DNA of 64,000 nucleotides from Streptomyces sp. T12 (GCF_028736035.1 NZ_CP117866.1:3968001-4032000); one strand, 5' to 3'; positions 27,020 through 36,630 are shown, counted from the stretch's first letter. Program-made: numbers and translations. The notes: generated by a model from the letters alone, not told the origin.

Positions 27020-27120
27020 ACGGTGGCTGATCGTGCTGCCGGGTGGGGGGCTCGTGTGCTGTACTTGGATGCAGAGGGCGCCGTCTGGGCCGGGAATGCT
27101 TTACTCAGGCGGAGGCCCGA

Positions 27121-27185
27121 GCTCAGCAGGAGCCTGTCGGATATCCCCACGCCTTATGGGGATATCCGACAGGCTCCTGCTGAGC
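27121..27185. repeat. 29-bp perfect inverted repeat with 7-nt loop
   Basis: Arms at 27121-27149 and 27157-27185 are exactly complementary; each contains GGAGCCTGTCGGATATCCCC. The repeat is less GC-rich than its surroundings and lacks a T-run. Possible readings are two IS ends brought together by deletion, a very small MITE-like element, or an unusual terminator for the LacI gene. Confidence 0.85.
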
Positions 27186-27349
27186 CACCAGAGCAGCCAC
27201 CTCCTCGCGTGCTTTGCCGCGCGCTCCGGCAAGAGCCGGATCAGCCGCATGACGAGAGTCGGTTTCTGCTCCTCGTGACAGCCCATATGGGGGCGTCCTC
27301 CCTTCGACGTGAGGCGGCCTTACAGGCTCCCGGGACCGCTCTCGTCGGG

Positions 27350-27407
27350 CCGGGCCCCGAAGAGGAGGGGCCCGGAGTGAAGGGAGGACGCACCCATCGG
27401 GTGCGTC
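27350..27407. terminator. Two terminator-like stems between convergent genes
   Basis: CCGGGCCCC/GGGGCCCGG (27350-27375, 9 bp) and GACGCACCC/GGGTGCGTC (27387-27407, 9 bp, 3-nt loop) are both perfect. They lie ahead of the DacB stop, so they can end transcripts from either side. Confidence 0.6.
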
Positions 27408-27449
27408 ACGGGGCCAGACTGTCGGTCACTGATCCCTTGCGGTGCGTAA

Positions 27450-29045
27450 TCAGCAAGTCTCCGGCTTACGCCAACTGCACTCGACGCCGGTGTTCGTCCC
27501 GGCTGCTCTGCGGATCGAGGCCGAACCGGCCGCCTCGGCAGTCGACTTGGCCAACGTCACCACGATCGCGTCCTCCAACGGCTTCACGGACGAGGCCAGA
27601 TAGTTGTTGAGGACGATGCCGTAGACGAGTTCCCGTCCCCCGGCATCCGTGACGTACCCGGACAGTCCCGACGCTCCCGTCAACGACCCGGTCTTCGCAC
27701 GGGCGTTGAGCGCCGCAGCCGTACCGCACATCCGCGACCGCAATGTGCCCCCGACGAACCGGTCCGGGGCGCAGGCGACCGGCAGCGACCGGTACCAGTC
27801 GGCGTACCAGGGCTCGGCGCGCACGGCGAGGAGGAGCTCGACGAGCTGTCCGGCCGGGAAGTTGTTCATCCGCGAGAGCCCGGAGCCGTCGACCTGCCGC
27901 ACCTTGCCGGAGTCGACGCCGATGCCCTTGAGGTAGCCGCTGACGGCAGCCAGCCCGGCGCTCCAACTCCCCTGCTTCGACGCCTCGTAGCCCATGGCCT
28001 TGGTGAGGATCTCGGCGTGCATGTTGTTGGAGAGCTTCATGAACGGGACGAGCAGGTCCTTGAGGGGCATGGAGTCGTGCGAGGCCAACTCCCTTGCGGT
28101 CGCCGGGGTCTGGCGGCCCAGGCGGGTCGGGCCGGTGACCTTGACGCCGTGCTCCGCGAGCGCGTCCCGGAAGACGGCGGCGGCGTATCCGGTGGGCTCC
28201 CAGACGGTGGCCCACTCCTTCGTGCCTGCCCCGCCGACGGGTGTCGTCCCGCTGACGACGATGGTGTTCGTGCCGTGCTCCCGCTCCACGGTGAGGTCGT
28301 TCGCCCCGCCGGCGGCGACGGTCGTGGCCCGCACGTCGAGGTCGACGTAGTCGGTGTCGGGCGTGACCGTGACGACCGGTTCGTCACCGGCCTCCTCCCC
28401 CGGCGCGACCGTGACGATCACGGTCCCGGTGTCGTAGTCGGTGTCCGGGGCCACGCTGAGGGCGCTGATCTGGGCCGAGTAGTAGGAGGACTCGTCGTCG
28501 GCGGCCCAGGAACGGCCGAGACGCTGGTCGTCGAACCGGGTGTCGTCGGCGACCAGCCGCCCGGCGACGCGGGTGACGCCGGACGCGGCGACGTCGGCGG
28601 CGAGCCGGTCGTAGTCCTTGTCGAGCAGAGTCGGATCGCCGGTGCCGCGCAGGTAGAGGTCGCCGTACAGCACGGAGCCCTGCCGTCGGCCGGTCGACAG
28701 CACGTCCGTCGTGAACCGGTACTCGGGGCCGAGGATCTCCATCGCGGCGGCCGACGTGGGGAGCTTGGTGTTGGAGGCGGGCATCAGGCGGGTGGAGGGC
28801 AGGTGCTGGTAGAGGAGCTCACCGGTGCGGGCATCCGCGACCACGACGCTCGCCACGCCGCCCTCCATCCGCGCATCGCCCAGGACGGTGTCGATGGCCT
28901 CCGGCAGGCCACTTCGGTCGGCATCCGCACCGGCCTGCGCGCCGGGGCCGAGGACGGCGGCGACGAGCGCCACGGCGACGGGCCAAATCCATAATCTTCT
29001 ACGGGAGTTGATGCCTCTCCCGGAATCGCTCACGGGTCTGCTCAT
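27450..29045 (-). CDS. dacB: D-alanyl-D-alanine carboxypeptidase/endopeptidase (PBP4 type, peptidase S13)
   Basis: Product is 531 aa. A signal segment (IWPVAVALVAAVLGPGAQA) precedes the penicillin-binding domain. It has S91-N-T-K94 (SxxK), SNN (KLSNNMHAEIL) and KTG (ARAKTGSLTGASG). The large insertion between SxxK and SNN is typical of S13 enzymes. It trims or cleaves D-Ala-containing peptide cross-links in peptidoglycan outside the membrane. The three motifs are intact, unlike in the class A PBP at 17365. Confidence 0.92.
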   Translation of the reverse strand: MSRPVSDSGRGINSRRRLWIWPVAVALVAAVLGPGAQAGADADRSGLPEAIDTVLGDARMEGGVASVVVADARTGELLYQHLPSTRLMPASNTKLPTSAAAMEILGPEYRFTTDVLSTGRRQGSVLYGDLYLRGTGDPTLLDKDYDRLAADVAASGVTRVAGRLVADDTRFDDQRLGRSWAADDESSYYSAQISALSVAPDTDYDTGTVIVTVAPGEEAGDEPVVTVTPDTDYVDLDVRATTVAAGGANDLTVEREHGTNTIVVSGTTPVGGAGTKEWATVWEPTGYAAAVFRDALAEHGVKVTGPTRLGRQTPATARELASHDSMPLKDLLVPFMKLSNNMHAEILTKAMGYEASKQGSWSAGLAAVSGYLKGIGVDSGKVRQVDGSGLSRMNNFPAGQLVELLLAVRAEPWYADWYRSLPVACAPDRFVGGTLRSRMCGTAAALNARAKTGSLTGASGLSGYVTDAGGRELVYGIVLNNYLASSVKPLEDAIVVTLAKSTAEAAGSASIRRAAGTNTGVECSWRKPETC

Positions 29046-29094
29046 GTTTCAGCAGCATCCCGGACAACCGCCCACGGCGACAGAGCACGTCGGC

Positions 29095-30078
29095 TCAGCC
29101 CAGCCCCCAGGCCCGCCCCATCCGGTACGCGGCACACAGGTTCACGTCGAGGACATACGCCCCGGCGCTCCCGCACTGCTCACTCCCGCTCCCCGGATCG
29201 ACGGGCTGCCCGTGCCCCATCCCGGTGATGCTGTACGTCTCCACGACGGCACGTCCGCCCGCGTCCCGGAAGACCTGATGCGGATAGCCGGCGACGGTGT
29301 CACTCACGTCGGCCGCCTGATCGGCCCCCTGCACCTCGGTCCACTGCCGCATCAGGTCGGTCATGTTGACGGGCTTCACGGTGTAGTCGGCCGTGCCCTG
29401 GAAGGCGATCAGCGTGGGCCAGGGACCGGTGTACCCCGGCCGGGCGGCACGGACCCGGTCGCCCCACTGCCGCGGGGTCTGCGTGGCACCGACGTACATG
29501 CACACGTACGGTGACCCGGCGGCCTGCGCGCACCCGTACGGCAGCCCGGCGACGATTCCGCCCGCCGCGAACCTCTCCGGATACGCCGCCATCATCACGG
29601 CGCTCATCCCGCCCCCGGCGGACAGCCCGGTGACATACACGCGCGACGCGTCACCGGAGACGTCCGCGAGCTGCCAGTCCACCATCTGCGCGACGGACGC
29701 GGCCTCGCCCTGGCCGCGGGCGATGTCGCCGCTCTGGAACCAGTTGAAGCAGGACGAGGCGTTGTTGGCGGTCTGCTGCTGCGGCAGGACGACGGAGAAG
29801 CCCCAGCGGTCGGCGAGCTGGAGCCATCCGCTGCCGGTGCCGTAGCCGGAGGCGTTCTGTGTGCAGCCGTGCAGCGCGACGACCACGGGCCGGCCTGCGG
29901 GCAGCCCGTCGGGAACGTACCGGAACATGCGCAGGGCACCGGGGTTCGACCCGAACCCGGTGACTTCCTGGAGGGCGGCCGCCTCGGCCCGGCCGGGCGT
30001 GAGGATGGCGGCGATCAGGGCGACGAGAAGGGTCGCCAGGACGGGGATACGACGGCTTGCGGCTCTGGTCTGGGTCAT
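29095..30078 (-). CDS. Extracellular PHB depolymerase-like esterase (alpha/beta hydrolase)
   Basis: Product is 327 aa from ATG 30078, chosen because a clean signal peptide follows (RIPVLATLLVALIAAILTPGRAEA). No Shine-Dalgarno sequence is visible. The domain matches the Esterase_PHB family: ALHGCTQNASGYG for the oxyanion region, nucleophile Ser in GLSAGGGMSAVM, and late His in TGMGHGQPVDPG. Members hydrolyse poly(3-hydroxybutyrate), feruloyl or acetyl esters of plant polymers; the exact substrate is open. Even Cys content suggests disulfides. Confidence 0.88.
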   Translation of the reverse strand: MTQTRAASRRIPVLATLLVALIAAILTPGRAEAAALQEVTGFGSNPGALRMFRYVPDGLPAGRPVVVALHGCTQNASGYGTGSGWLQLADRWGFSVVLPQQQTANNASSCFNWFQSGDIARGQGEAASVAQMVDWQLADVSGDASRVYVTGLSAGGGMSAVMMAAYPERFAAGGIVAGLPYGCAQAAGSPYVCMYVGATQTPRQWGDRVRAARPGYTGPWPTLIAFQGTADYTVKPVNMTDLMRQWTEVQGADQAADVSDTVAGYPHQVFRDAGGRAVVETYSITGMGHGQPVDPGSGSEQCGSAGAYVLDVNLCAAYRMGRAWGLG

Positions 30079-30155
30079 GGGGAGGGACCGTAGAAGCGTG
30101 AACGACCCGTCGATATGGGGTGGGACAACACAACGGGCGCGTCCGTCATAGGGGC

Positions 30156-31178
30156 TTATTGAGTGTGCTGCTGGGTGGGGGCGGTGGCGGCGGGGTCCCG
30201 GTACGTCTCGTCCTTCTTCCACGGTCCGACGCCGAGCTGCCCCGTCGTCCCGAGGTCGAGTTCCGGCACCACCATCACGGGGCGGGCCCCGGGCTTCGCC
30301 CGCACGCGGACATACGGCGCGTTCACCGGGTCGCCGGCGCCGGTGGTGTTGCGCCATGCCAGCCCGGCCTCGGCGGCCTCCCCCGGACGCAGGACGACGG
30401 GTTGCGGGCTGCCACTCCCACCGGTACCGGTGCTGATCCGGTCGGTCCCGTGGAGGATCCGTACGCTGTCCACGATGGCGTGGTCCTCGTCGAGGATTTC
30501 GAGCTCCGGGTAGCCGTTGAGCCGGTAGGTCCGGGTGCCGCAGTTGACGAGATGCAGGCCGACGACGCGCAGCCCCATGGCGGCGTCCCCCTCGTCCGCG
30601 TAGAGGCGCACCCCGGACGCGGGGCACGGCCCCGAGGCGGACGACGCCTCGGCGACGGGAACGCTGCGCACCTTCTCCACCTTGACGTTCGACACATCGG
30701 ACGCGTCCCCGAGCGACGCCCCCAGGCCGGCGCTGCCCTTCACGGTCCGCCCCGGCCCGACCGGCGCGACGGTCCGCTCCACGTGGTCGACGATGGTTCC
30801 GGACGACGAGAAGAACCCGAGGGTGACGGTGTAAGCGGCCTTCTGCGTCCCGCTGTTGGTGACCTCGAAGTCGGCGGAGAAATCGGCCTCGCAGCCGCTC
30901 CCGTTCCCCCAGGCGTACAGCCCGGTGACCGCCACGTCGCCCTCGGCCGTCCCGTCGGGCGAGGGCAGGGGAAGCGGCGTCGGCGTACCGGAGCGGCCAC
31001 TGCCGTCGGGCGGCCCGGCGGTCGGCGGCGCACTGCCGTACGGCGAGAAGTCCGACGGACACGACGCCTCGACGCCGACCCGGCCGTCACCGCCCGGCGA
31101 GGCGCTCTCGGAACCACACGCGGCGAGCAGCAGGACACCGGCGAGGACGGCGGGAACGGCACGGCGGGCGGTAGGCAT
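30156..31178 (-). CDS. Lipoprotein with DUF4232 domain
   Basis: Product is 340 aa from ATG 31178 behind GGTGGGG. The lipoprotein signal has lipobox LLAAC with Cys21. Residues about 80-180 form a CARDB-like or FxLYD-like beta domain (VTGLYAWGNGSGCEADFSAD). Residues 200-335 match DUF4232 (CGTRTYRLNGYPELEILDED, then VRILHGTDRI and LAWRNTTGAGDPVNAPYVRV). The function of DUF4232 is unknown. It is an outer-membrane-leaflet-facing exported lipoprotein. Upstream extension of the frame overlaps the next gene and is rejected. Confidence 0.85.
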   Translation of the reverse strand: MPTARRAVPAVLAGVLLLAACGSESASPGGDGRVGVEASCPSDFSPYGSAPPTAGPPDGSGRSGTPTPLPLPSPDGTAEGDVAVTGLYAWGNGSGCEADFSADFEVTNSGTQKAAYTVTLGFFSSSGTIVDHVERTVAPVGPGRTVKGSAGLGASLGDASDVSNVKVEKVRSVPVAEASSASGPCPASGVRLYADEGDAAMGLRVVGLHLVNCGTRTYRLNGYPELEILDEDHAIVDSVRILHGTDRISTGTGGSGSPQPVVLRPGEAAEAGLAWRNTTGAGDPVNAPYVRVRAKPGARPVMVVPELDLGTTGQLGVGPWKKDETYRDPAATAPTQQHTQ

Positions 31179-31245
31179 CGGCCCACCCCACCAAGATCCG
31201 GTCGCACTGGCTGTGGTGGAACCCACACCTCCGGTCACAGCAGTG

Positions 31246-32553
31246 TCACAGATCACTCTGGATGAACTGATCGACCAGGGATACGTGGAACTCGCCATAG
31301 CCGAACCGCTCCCCGAGCGCCTGGTAGCGGGCGTACTGCTCCTCGGTGAGGGGCATCCACAGCGCGAGCAGGACCCGCAGGAACAGACGGAAGCCGAGGT
31401 CGGGATCGACCTGGGCGACGACCTGCTCCAGCGCCCGCGCCGCGGCCGCACCCGGTATGCCCTGCCCGTGGGGCTGGATGGTCCTGGACGCCAACTCGGC
31501 TTCCAGGTCCTGCAGTTCGCGCAGCACCTCGTCCGCGAGGTCCGCCCGCACCTGCGCCGGGCCGGGGCGGTAGGCCGGCGAGATCTCCCGCAGCCGCTCC
31601 CGGCAGACCTCGGCGATCTGCTCCAGCCACCGCCGTACGTCGATGCCGAGACGGTCGGGCCGCAAGCCGCAGTCGCACGCGGCCAGCCACAACGTGGTGA
31701 GCGTGTCGTCGGACAGCGGTGAGGCGAGCAGCCGCGTCACGTCCTCCAGCAGAACGGCGGCGGCGCTGCCCGGCGACTGCCGGACGTCGTCGGCGGCGAC
31801 CGCATCGCGCAGGCGCTCATCCGCCGTGCCGTCGTACCAGTGCGCGAACCGCCCGGCGAGCTCCGAGAGCCCGAAGTCCCAGTCGGCATCGCGCCGGGCC
31901 GGGTCGACGGGTGGCCAGTCGACCTCCAGGTCGTCGTGGACGACCGCGAAGCAGTACTCGAAAGGCTCGCTGAGCTCGATGAACCGGCCGTAACGCGCCT
32001 TGTCGACCCGCACGGAGTGCGCCTTCAGGATCCGCAGCAGCAACCGGAATCCGAGGTCCGCACCCGCCTCGACGACGGCCCGCCGCAGGACCGGGACGAC
32101 GTCCGGCAGCGGCACGGCCCGCGCCACATCCGCCTCGACACCCCCGATCTCGGCGAGTACGGCGTCCCGCATCTCCTCCTCCACCAGCACGGGCCGACGG
32201 GGTTCGGCGGACATGGTGCTCCGGTACTTCACAAAGGTCTTCGGTCGCTTCGGCGGCCGCGCCGGATACGCCTGCGACCAGCCGTGCAGCCAGGAACGCA
32301 CGGTCGCGCCCCGGGCGACCGGATCGAACCGCTCCCGGTCGGCGGCCAGCCACAGCGTGCGGATCATGTCATCCGGCAGGGACGACTCCAGCAGGCGCCG
32401 GGCATCCTCCCCGACCTGCTCGTCCCCCTCCATCCCGCCCTCGGGCAAGGGCAGGGGTGGGGGTGGGGCGGCCCCGGATCTCCCGGCGAGGCCGCTGAGC
32501 CCGAAGTCCTCGTCGTACATCACGTAGTACGGCTCGTCCGGCTGCGTAGTCAT
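31246..32553 (-). CDS. Conserved hypothetical protein with internal duplication
   Basis: Product is 435 aa from ATG 32553; longer starts would overlap the tmRNA. I do not recognise a family. The protein contains two related halves. DDMIRTLWLAADRERFDP with GATVRSWLHGW resembles DDTLTTLWLAACDCGLRP with GIDVRRWLEQI. GADLGFRLLLRIL resembles DPDLGFRLFLRVL, each followed by a Tyr/Phe-rich stretch. It is helical, acidic, with no signal or membrane segment, so likely cytosolic. It has no close partner; the tmRNA terminator separates it from ssrA. Confidence 0.65.
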   Translation of the reverse strand: MTTQPDEPYYVMYDEDFGLSGLAGRSGAAPPPPLPLPEGGMEGDEQVGEDARRLLESSLPDDMIRTLWLAADRERFDPVARGATVRSWLHGWSQAYPARPPKRPKTFVKYRSTMSAEPRRPVLVEEEMRDAVLAEIGGVEADVARAVPLPDVVPVLRRAVVEAGADLGFRLLLRILKAHSVRVDKARYGRFIELSEPFEYCFAVVHDDLEVDWPPVDPARRDADWDFGLSELAGRFAHWYDGTADERLRDAVAADDVRQSPGSAAAVLLEDVTRLLASPLSDDTLTTLWLAACDCGLRPDRLGIDVRRWLEQIAEVCRERLREISPAYRPGPAQVRADLADEVLRELQDLEAELASRTIQPHGQGIPGAAAARALEQVVAQVDPDLGFRLFLRVLLALWMPLTEEQYARYQALGERFGYGEFHVSLVDQFIQSDL

Positions 32554-32593
32554 CCCCGTCTTCGCTCCCCCGTCTTTCGCGATACCGGCATGA

Positions 32594-32629
32594 CAAAGGC
32601 CCCGCTGCCCGGAGGCGGCGAGGCCTTTG
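32594..32629. terminator. Second stem downstream of ssrA
   Basis: CAAAGGCC pairs with GGCCTTTG with a GC-rich interior. It lies between the ssrA terminator and the start of the gene at 32553. Confidence 0.5.
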
Positions 32630-32641
32630 CCCACATGGGTT

Positions 32642-32661
32642 GGGAGGTTCGGAAACCTCCC
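32642..32661 (-). terminator. ssrA terminator
   Basis: GGGAGGTT/AACCTCCC, 8 bp with a 4-nt loop, begins six bases after the tmRNA 3' end on the - strand. Confidence 0.75.
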
Positions 32662-32666
32662 GATCG

Positions 32667-33032
32667 TGGAGATGGCGGGAATCGAACCCGCGTCCAACGG
32701 TGCAGAATCAGGGCTTCTCCGTGTGCAGTTCGCTGTGATTTTCTCGGCCCCGGCGATCACGCGAACAAGTCGCCGACGGGCCCAGTCACTGTTAGATTTC
32801 CCTCTTCACCCCGTGACCGGGATCAAGGTTTAGTTCCCTAGCTGATGCCAGGATCCGGGTCGGGAACAGCCCCGGGCTGACACTTCGCAAGTCGCTACTT
32901 AGGCAGCGAGGGCGAAGGAATCGCGCTTGGTGTTGGCGATTATTTTTTGCGACATATGGTTTACGAGATCATTGCCGCTTCCTCGACACGCTTCCCCTGC
33001 TTGAACAGCCGCTGTCGAAACCGATCATCCCC
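32667..33032 (-). ncRNA. ssrA: Transfer-messenger RNA (tmRNA)
   Basis: The 5' end GGGGAUGAUCGGUUUCGAC and the 3' T-arm and acceptor (GGUUCGAUUCCCGCCAUCUCC) are both clear, and GGGGAUG pairs with CAUCUCC to form the acceptor stem. The tag frame at 32899-32937 encodes ANTKRDSFALAA followed by TAA. Mature length is about 366 nt before CCA. The genome has A-CGA after the acceptor stem, so CCA is added after transcription. It rescues stalled ribosomes together with SmpB, whose gene lies 118 bp upstream on the same strand. Confidence 0.96.
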
Positions 33033-33150
33033 ATGTGCTTTTTTCAATCCCCACCGGAAAGATCCGGCGAGGCGCGCGCACCCTCTGTGAGGTGCAGTGC
33101 CATCGTACGTGACCAACGCACGACGATGCCAGCGTATTCCCGGCAGCCGC

Positions 33151-33705
33151 CTACTGGGCCCGCTGCCGCCGCTTCGCCGCCGCGATCGCCCGGTCCGACT
33201 CCCGCCGGTCCTGCTTCTCCCGCAGGGTCTGGCGCTTGTCGTACTCCTTCTTGCCTCGCGCGAGAGCGATCTCGGCCTTCGCGCGGCCGTCCTTGAAGTA
33301 CAGGGCGAGGGGCACGATCGTGTGACCCGTCTCCTGGGACTTGGCCTCCAGCTTGTCGATCTCCTCGCGGTGCAGGAGGAGCTTGCGCTTGCGGCGCGCG
33401 GAGTGGTTGGTCCAGCTGCCCTGGTGATACTCGGGGATGTGGGCGTTGTGCAGCCACGCCTCACCCCGGTCGATCTGGACGAAGCCGTCGGTCAGCGACG
33501 TCCGTCCCTCACGCAGCGACTTGACCTCGGTGCCCATGAGCACCAGGCCGGCCTCATAGGTGTCGATGATCGCGTAGTCGTGCCGGGCCTTCTTGTTCTG
33601 GGCGACGATCTTGCGCTTGCCGCCCTTCTCGCCGTCCCTGGCCTTCGCGGCCGTCCCGCCCTGCTTGGGCTGGGACTCCTTCGGTACGTACATTCCCTTG
33701 CTCAT
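33151..33705 (-). CDS. smpB: SsrA-binding protein SmpB
   Basis: Product is 184 aa from ATG 33705 ([11 protein letters not shown]); an in-frame ATG at 33717 is an alternative. The OB-fold core carries the SmpB signatures [28 protein letters not shown] and [15 protein letters not shown] in outline, and the basic C-terminal tail ([20 protein letters not shown]) enters the mRNA channel. The N-terminal extension of about 35 residues before NKKARHDY is usual in streptomycetes. It binds tmRNA and delivers it to stalled ribosomes; ssrA is directly downstream. Confidence 0.96.
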   Translation of the reverse strand: MSKGMYVPKESQPKQGGTAAKARDGEKGGKRKIVAQNKKARHDYAIIDTYEAGLVLMGTEVKSLREGRTSLTDGFVQIDRGEAWLHNAHIPEYHQGSWTNHSARRKRKLLLHREEIDKLEAKSQETGHTIVPLALYFKDGRAKAEIALARGKKEYDKRQTLREKQDRRESDRAIAAAKRRQRAQ

Positions 33706-33752
33706 AGTGCCGTCCATTTTCGCACTACGAAGGGGGTGCGCGGAAAGCCGAT

Positions 33753-34919
33753 TTACGAATCGCCGAGTCCGCTGAGGACCGTCTCGGCCCGCTCCACGAC
33801 CTGCTGGTCGGCGTCCAGGTCAGGGGTGATCCCCCTGCCGTCGACGGCTCGTCCCGAGGGGGTGCGGTAGTGCCCGACGGTCAGCTCGGCCACGGAGCCG
33901 CCGGGGAGGCGGCTCGGCATCTGGACCGAGCCCTTGCCGAAGGTGCGGCTGCCCACCACGACCGCGCGGCCACGGTCCTGCAGGGCGCCGGTGAGCAGCT
34001 CGGCCGCGCTCATCGTGCCGCCGTCGACGAGCGCGACCAGGGGTCTGCCGGTGTCGCCGCCGGGTTCGGCGTGCAGGGCGCGCTGGTCGCCGTCGACGTC
34101 GTAGGTGGCGACCAGGCCGCCGTCGAGGAAGGCGGAGGCGGCGGTGACGGCCTCGGTGACCAGGCCGCCGGAGTTGCCGCGCAGGTCGAGGATGACGCCG
34201 ACGCCGGCCGGGGCCTGGCGCAGGGCGGCGCGGACGGCGTCGCCGGAGCCCTTGGTGAAGGAGGCGATCCTGACGACGGTGATGCCGTCGGCGAGTTTTC
34301 GAACAGTGACCGAGTCGGTGGACAGAGTGGCCCGGCGCAGAGTGAGGTCCCACGCGCGCGTGCCGCGCTCCAGCCCGAGCTTCACCGCCGTACCGGCGGG
34401 CGCGTCGGTCGCGTCACCGCGCAGTAAAGAGACGACCTCGGTGACCGGGCGCCCGGCGACCTTCTCGCCGTCCACGCTGCGCAGCCGGTCGCCCGCGCGG
34501 ATCCCGGCGACCGCCGCGGGCGACCCCGTCCGCACCTTGGTCACCTCGATACGGCCGTCCCGCTCGCGCCGCGCCCACAGCCCGACGCCGGTGTACTCGC
34601 CGTCGAGGGCCTCCTCGAACTCCTCGTACTCGCCCTGGGAGTAGACGGCACCCCAGCGGTCCCCGCTGCGGCTGACCGCGCGCTCGGCGGCCTCCATGGG
34701 GGACTCGCCCGCGGCCATGGCCTCGGCGGCGGCCTCGGCGACATCGACGTGCCGGCCCGCCGGCGCGGCCGAACCTGCCGCGTCGGCCGAGGATTTCCGG
34801 TCAGGGCCGGGCAGGGAGCCGGTCGCGGCGCCCGCGACGAGCACGCTCGTGAAGAGCAATGTCAGGGCGGCCCCGCGGCGCATGCGACGGGGCTGACAGA
34901 ACAGGTCACGACCTGACAT
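33753..34919 (-). CDS. S41 family C-terminal processing peptidase with PDZ domain
   Basis: Product is 388 aa. A signal segment at residues 14-34 is followed by a helical region, then a PDZ domain ([38 protein letters not shown]). The S41 protease domain has the catalytic Ser in [14 protein letters not shown] and the Lys in [10 protein letters not shown], the Ser-Lys dyad of CtpA proteases. It acts outside the membrane on C-termini of exported proteins. It lies between smpB (33-bp gap) and ftsX on the same strand. Confidence 0.92.
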   Translation of the reverse strand: MSGRDLFCQPRRMRRGAALTLLFTSVLVAGAATGSLPGPDRKSSADAAGSAAPAGRHVDVAEAAAEAMAAGESPMEAAERAVSRSGDRWGAVYSQGEYEEFEEALDGEYTGVGLWARRERDGRIEVTKVRTGSPAAVAGIRAGDRLRSVDGEKVAGRPVTEVVSLLRGDATDAPAGTAVKLGLERGTRAWDLTLRRATLSTDSVTVRKLADGITVVRIASFTKGSGDAVRAALRQAPAGVGVILDLRGNSGGLVTEAVTAASAFLDGGLVATYDVDGDQRALHAEPGGDTGRPLVALVDGGTMSAAELLTGALQDRGRAVVVGSRTFGKGSVQMPSRLPGGSVAELTVGHYRTPSGRAVDGRGITPDLDADQQVVERAETVLSGLGDS

Positions 34920-34986
34920 GCCGGTGAGTCTAGGACAACGTGAGGGGCCGCACGGTGCGTTGCCCGCACGGCCCCCGCGGCGTTGG

Positions 34987-35904
34987 TCACACCTTCAGAT
35001 ACTTGCGCAGCGCGAAGAACGCCGCCATCGCGGGCATCAGCAGGCTCGTCGCGAGGATGAGCGGCAGCTTCGTCAACACCGCGTCCCAGCCGATGAAGTT
35101 GATCAGTGTCAGTTTCTCCGACAGGGCCAGGCCGTGGTCGATGATGAAGTACCGCGCCATCACCAGGAAGGCACAGGCGACCGTCCCTCCGATGAGCCCG
35201 GCGACCGCGGCCTCCATGATGAACGGCGCCTGGATGTAGAAGCCGGAGGCGCCGACCAGACGCATGATCCCGGTTTCGCGCCGACGGCTGAACGCGGACA
35301 CCCGCACGGTGTTGACGATCAGCATCAGCGCGACGACCAGCATGAGCGCCATGATCGCCCGCGCGGCCCAGTTCATGCCGTTCAGCAGCCCGAAGAGGTT
35401 GTCCAGGATCCCCTTCTGGTCCTGCACCGACTGCACGCCGTCGCGCCCGTCGAAGGCGGTCGCGATGACCTGGTACTTCTCCGGGTCCTTCAGCTTGATC
35501 CGGTACGACTCCTGCATCTGGTCCGGCGTGAGCGAGGCGGCCAGCGGGGAGTCGCCGAACTGCTCCTTGTAGTGCTTGTACGCCTGGTCCTGCGACTCGT
35601 ACGTCACCTTCTCGACGACCGTCATCTTGTCCAGGTCGGCGAGGATCTCCTTCTTCTGGTCGTCGGTGACCGCGCCCTTGGCGCAGTTGGGGTCGGACTC
35701 GGCGTCGCTCTTGTTGCAGAGGAAGACCGAGACGTTGACCTTGTCGTACCAGTAGCCCTTCATGGTGCTGACCTGGTCGCTCATCAGGAGCGACCCGCCG
35801 AACAGGGCGAGCGACAGGGCGACGGAGACGACGACGGCGAAGGTCATCGTCAGATTGCGGCGGAGACCGACACCGATCTCGGAGAGTACGAACTGGGCGC
35901 GCAT
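34987..35904 (-). CDS. ftsX: Cell division ABC-type protein FtsX
   Basis: Product is 305 aa with four membrane segments (residues about 22-42, 175-195, 225-250, 275-297) and a large extracellular loop between the first two. Signatures are FSRRRETGIMRLVGAS and MRAQFVLSEIGVGLRRN at the start. FtsX with FtsE forms a complex that activates peptidoglycan hydrolases, usually through an extracellular NlpC/P60 partner. It lies 36 bp downstream of ftsE. Confidence 0.96.
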   Translation of the reverse strand: MRAQFVLSEIGVGLRRNLTMTFAVVVSVALSLALFGGSLLMSDQVSTMKGYWYDKVNVSVFLCNKSDAESDPNCAKGAVTDDQKKEILADLDKMTVVEKVTYESQDQAYKHYKEQFGDSPLAASLTPDQMQESYRIKLKDPEKYQVIATAFDGRDGVQSVQDQKGILDNLFGLLNGMNWAARAIMALMLVVALMLIVNTVRVSAFSRRRETGIMRLVGASGFYIQAPFIMEAAVAGLIGGTVACAFLVMARYFIIDHGLALSEKLTLINFIGWDAVLTKLPLILATSLLMPAMAAFFALRKYLKV

Positions 35905-35940
35905 GGCGTCTTCTTCAGGCCTTTCCGTGGACGGTCGCGG

Positions 35941-36630
35941 TCAGTGCTGGTAGCCGTAGACGCCGCGTGCCTGGTCGCGGACGAGGCGGCCCTTCTCCAG
36001 CTCGATGACGCGCTTGCGCATCTGGTCCACGATGTTCTGGTCGTGCGTCGCCATCACCACAGTGGTGCCCGTCCGGTTGATCCGGTCGAGCAGCTTCATG
36101 ATGCCGACGGAGGTCTGCGGGTCGAGGTTGCCGGTGGGCTCGTCGGCGATGAGCAGCTTGGGCCGGTTGACGAAGGCCCGGGCGATCGCCACACGCTGCT
36201 GCTCACCACCGGAGAGCTCACCGGGCATCCGGTCCTCCTTGCCGCCCAGCCCGACGAGGTCGAGCACCTGCGGCACGGACTTGCGGATCTCGCCGCGGGA
36301 CTTGCCGATGACCTCCTGCGCGAAGGCCACGTTCTCGGCGACCGTCTTGTTCGGCAGCAGCCGGAAGTCCTGGAACACGGTCCCCAGCTGGCGGCGCATC
36401 TGCGGCACCTTCCAGTTGGACAGGCGCGCGAGGTCCTTGCCCAGGACGTGCACCTGCCCGTGAGTGCACCGCTCCTCGCGGAGGATCAGCCGCAGGAAGG
36501 TGGACTTTCCGGAGCCGGAGGACCCGACGAGGAACACGAACTCGCCCTTCTCCACTTCCAGGGACACATCCCTGAGTGCGGGGCGGGTCTGCTTGGGGTA
36601 GACCTTGGAGACGTTGTCGAGTCGGATCAC
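35941..36630 (-). CDS. ftsE: Cell division ATP-binding protein FtsE
   Basis: Product is 229 aa from a GTG at 36630. It has Walker A ([14 protein letters not shown]), Q-loop ([18 protein letters not shown]), signature [14 protein letters not shown], Walker B ([13 protein letters not shown]) and H-loop ([12 protein letters not shown]). It is the ATPase of the FtsEX complex. The longer open frame upstream is not coding. FtsE and FtsX form an operon. Confidence 0.97.
   Translation of the reverse strand: MIRLDNVSKVYPKQTRPALRDVSLEVEKGEFVFLVGSSGSGKSTFLRLILREERCTHGQVHVLGKDLARLSNWKVPQMRRQLGTVFQDFRLLPNKTVAENVAFAQEVIGKSRGEIRKSVPQVLDLVGLGGKEDRMPGELSGGEQQRVAIARAFVNRPKLLIADEPTGNLDPQTSVGIMKLLDRINRTGTTVVMATHDQNIVDQMRKRVIELEKGRLVRDQARGVYGYQH

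Larger units (their letters stand above)
27020..27449. other. Intergenic region between convergent LacI and DacB genes
   Basis: These 430 bases have no supported gene. They contain a 29-bp perfect inverted repeat (27121-27185) and two terminator-like stems near 27350-27407. A - strand open frame from about 27286 (GCHEEQKPTLVMRLIRLLPE) has some coding character but ends within the repeat. It could be a remnant. Confidence 0.5.

Noticed and set aside
31179..31451. N-terminal extension of the DUF4232 lipoprotein
   Set aside because: It overlaps the C-terminal coding part of the neighbouring gene and would bury the lipoprotein signal inside the protein.
32554..32760. N-terminal extension of the 31246-32553 gene
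   Set aside because: The extension would translate the 3' half of the tmRNA gene and its terminator; the ATG at 32553 is the sensible start.
32667..33032. tmRNA gene as an attachment site for an integrated element
   Set aside because: The tmRNA is intact and no integrase or duplicated 3' end is seen within the window.
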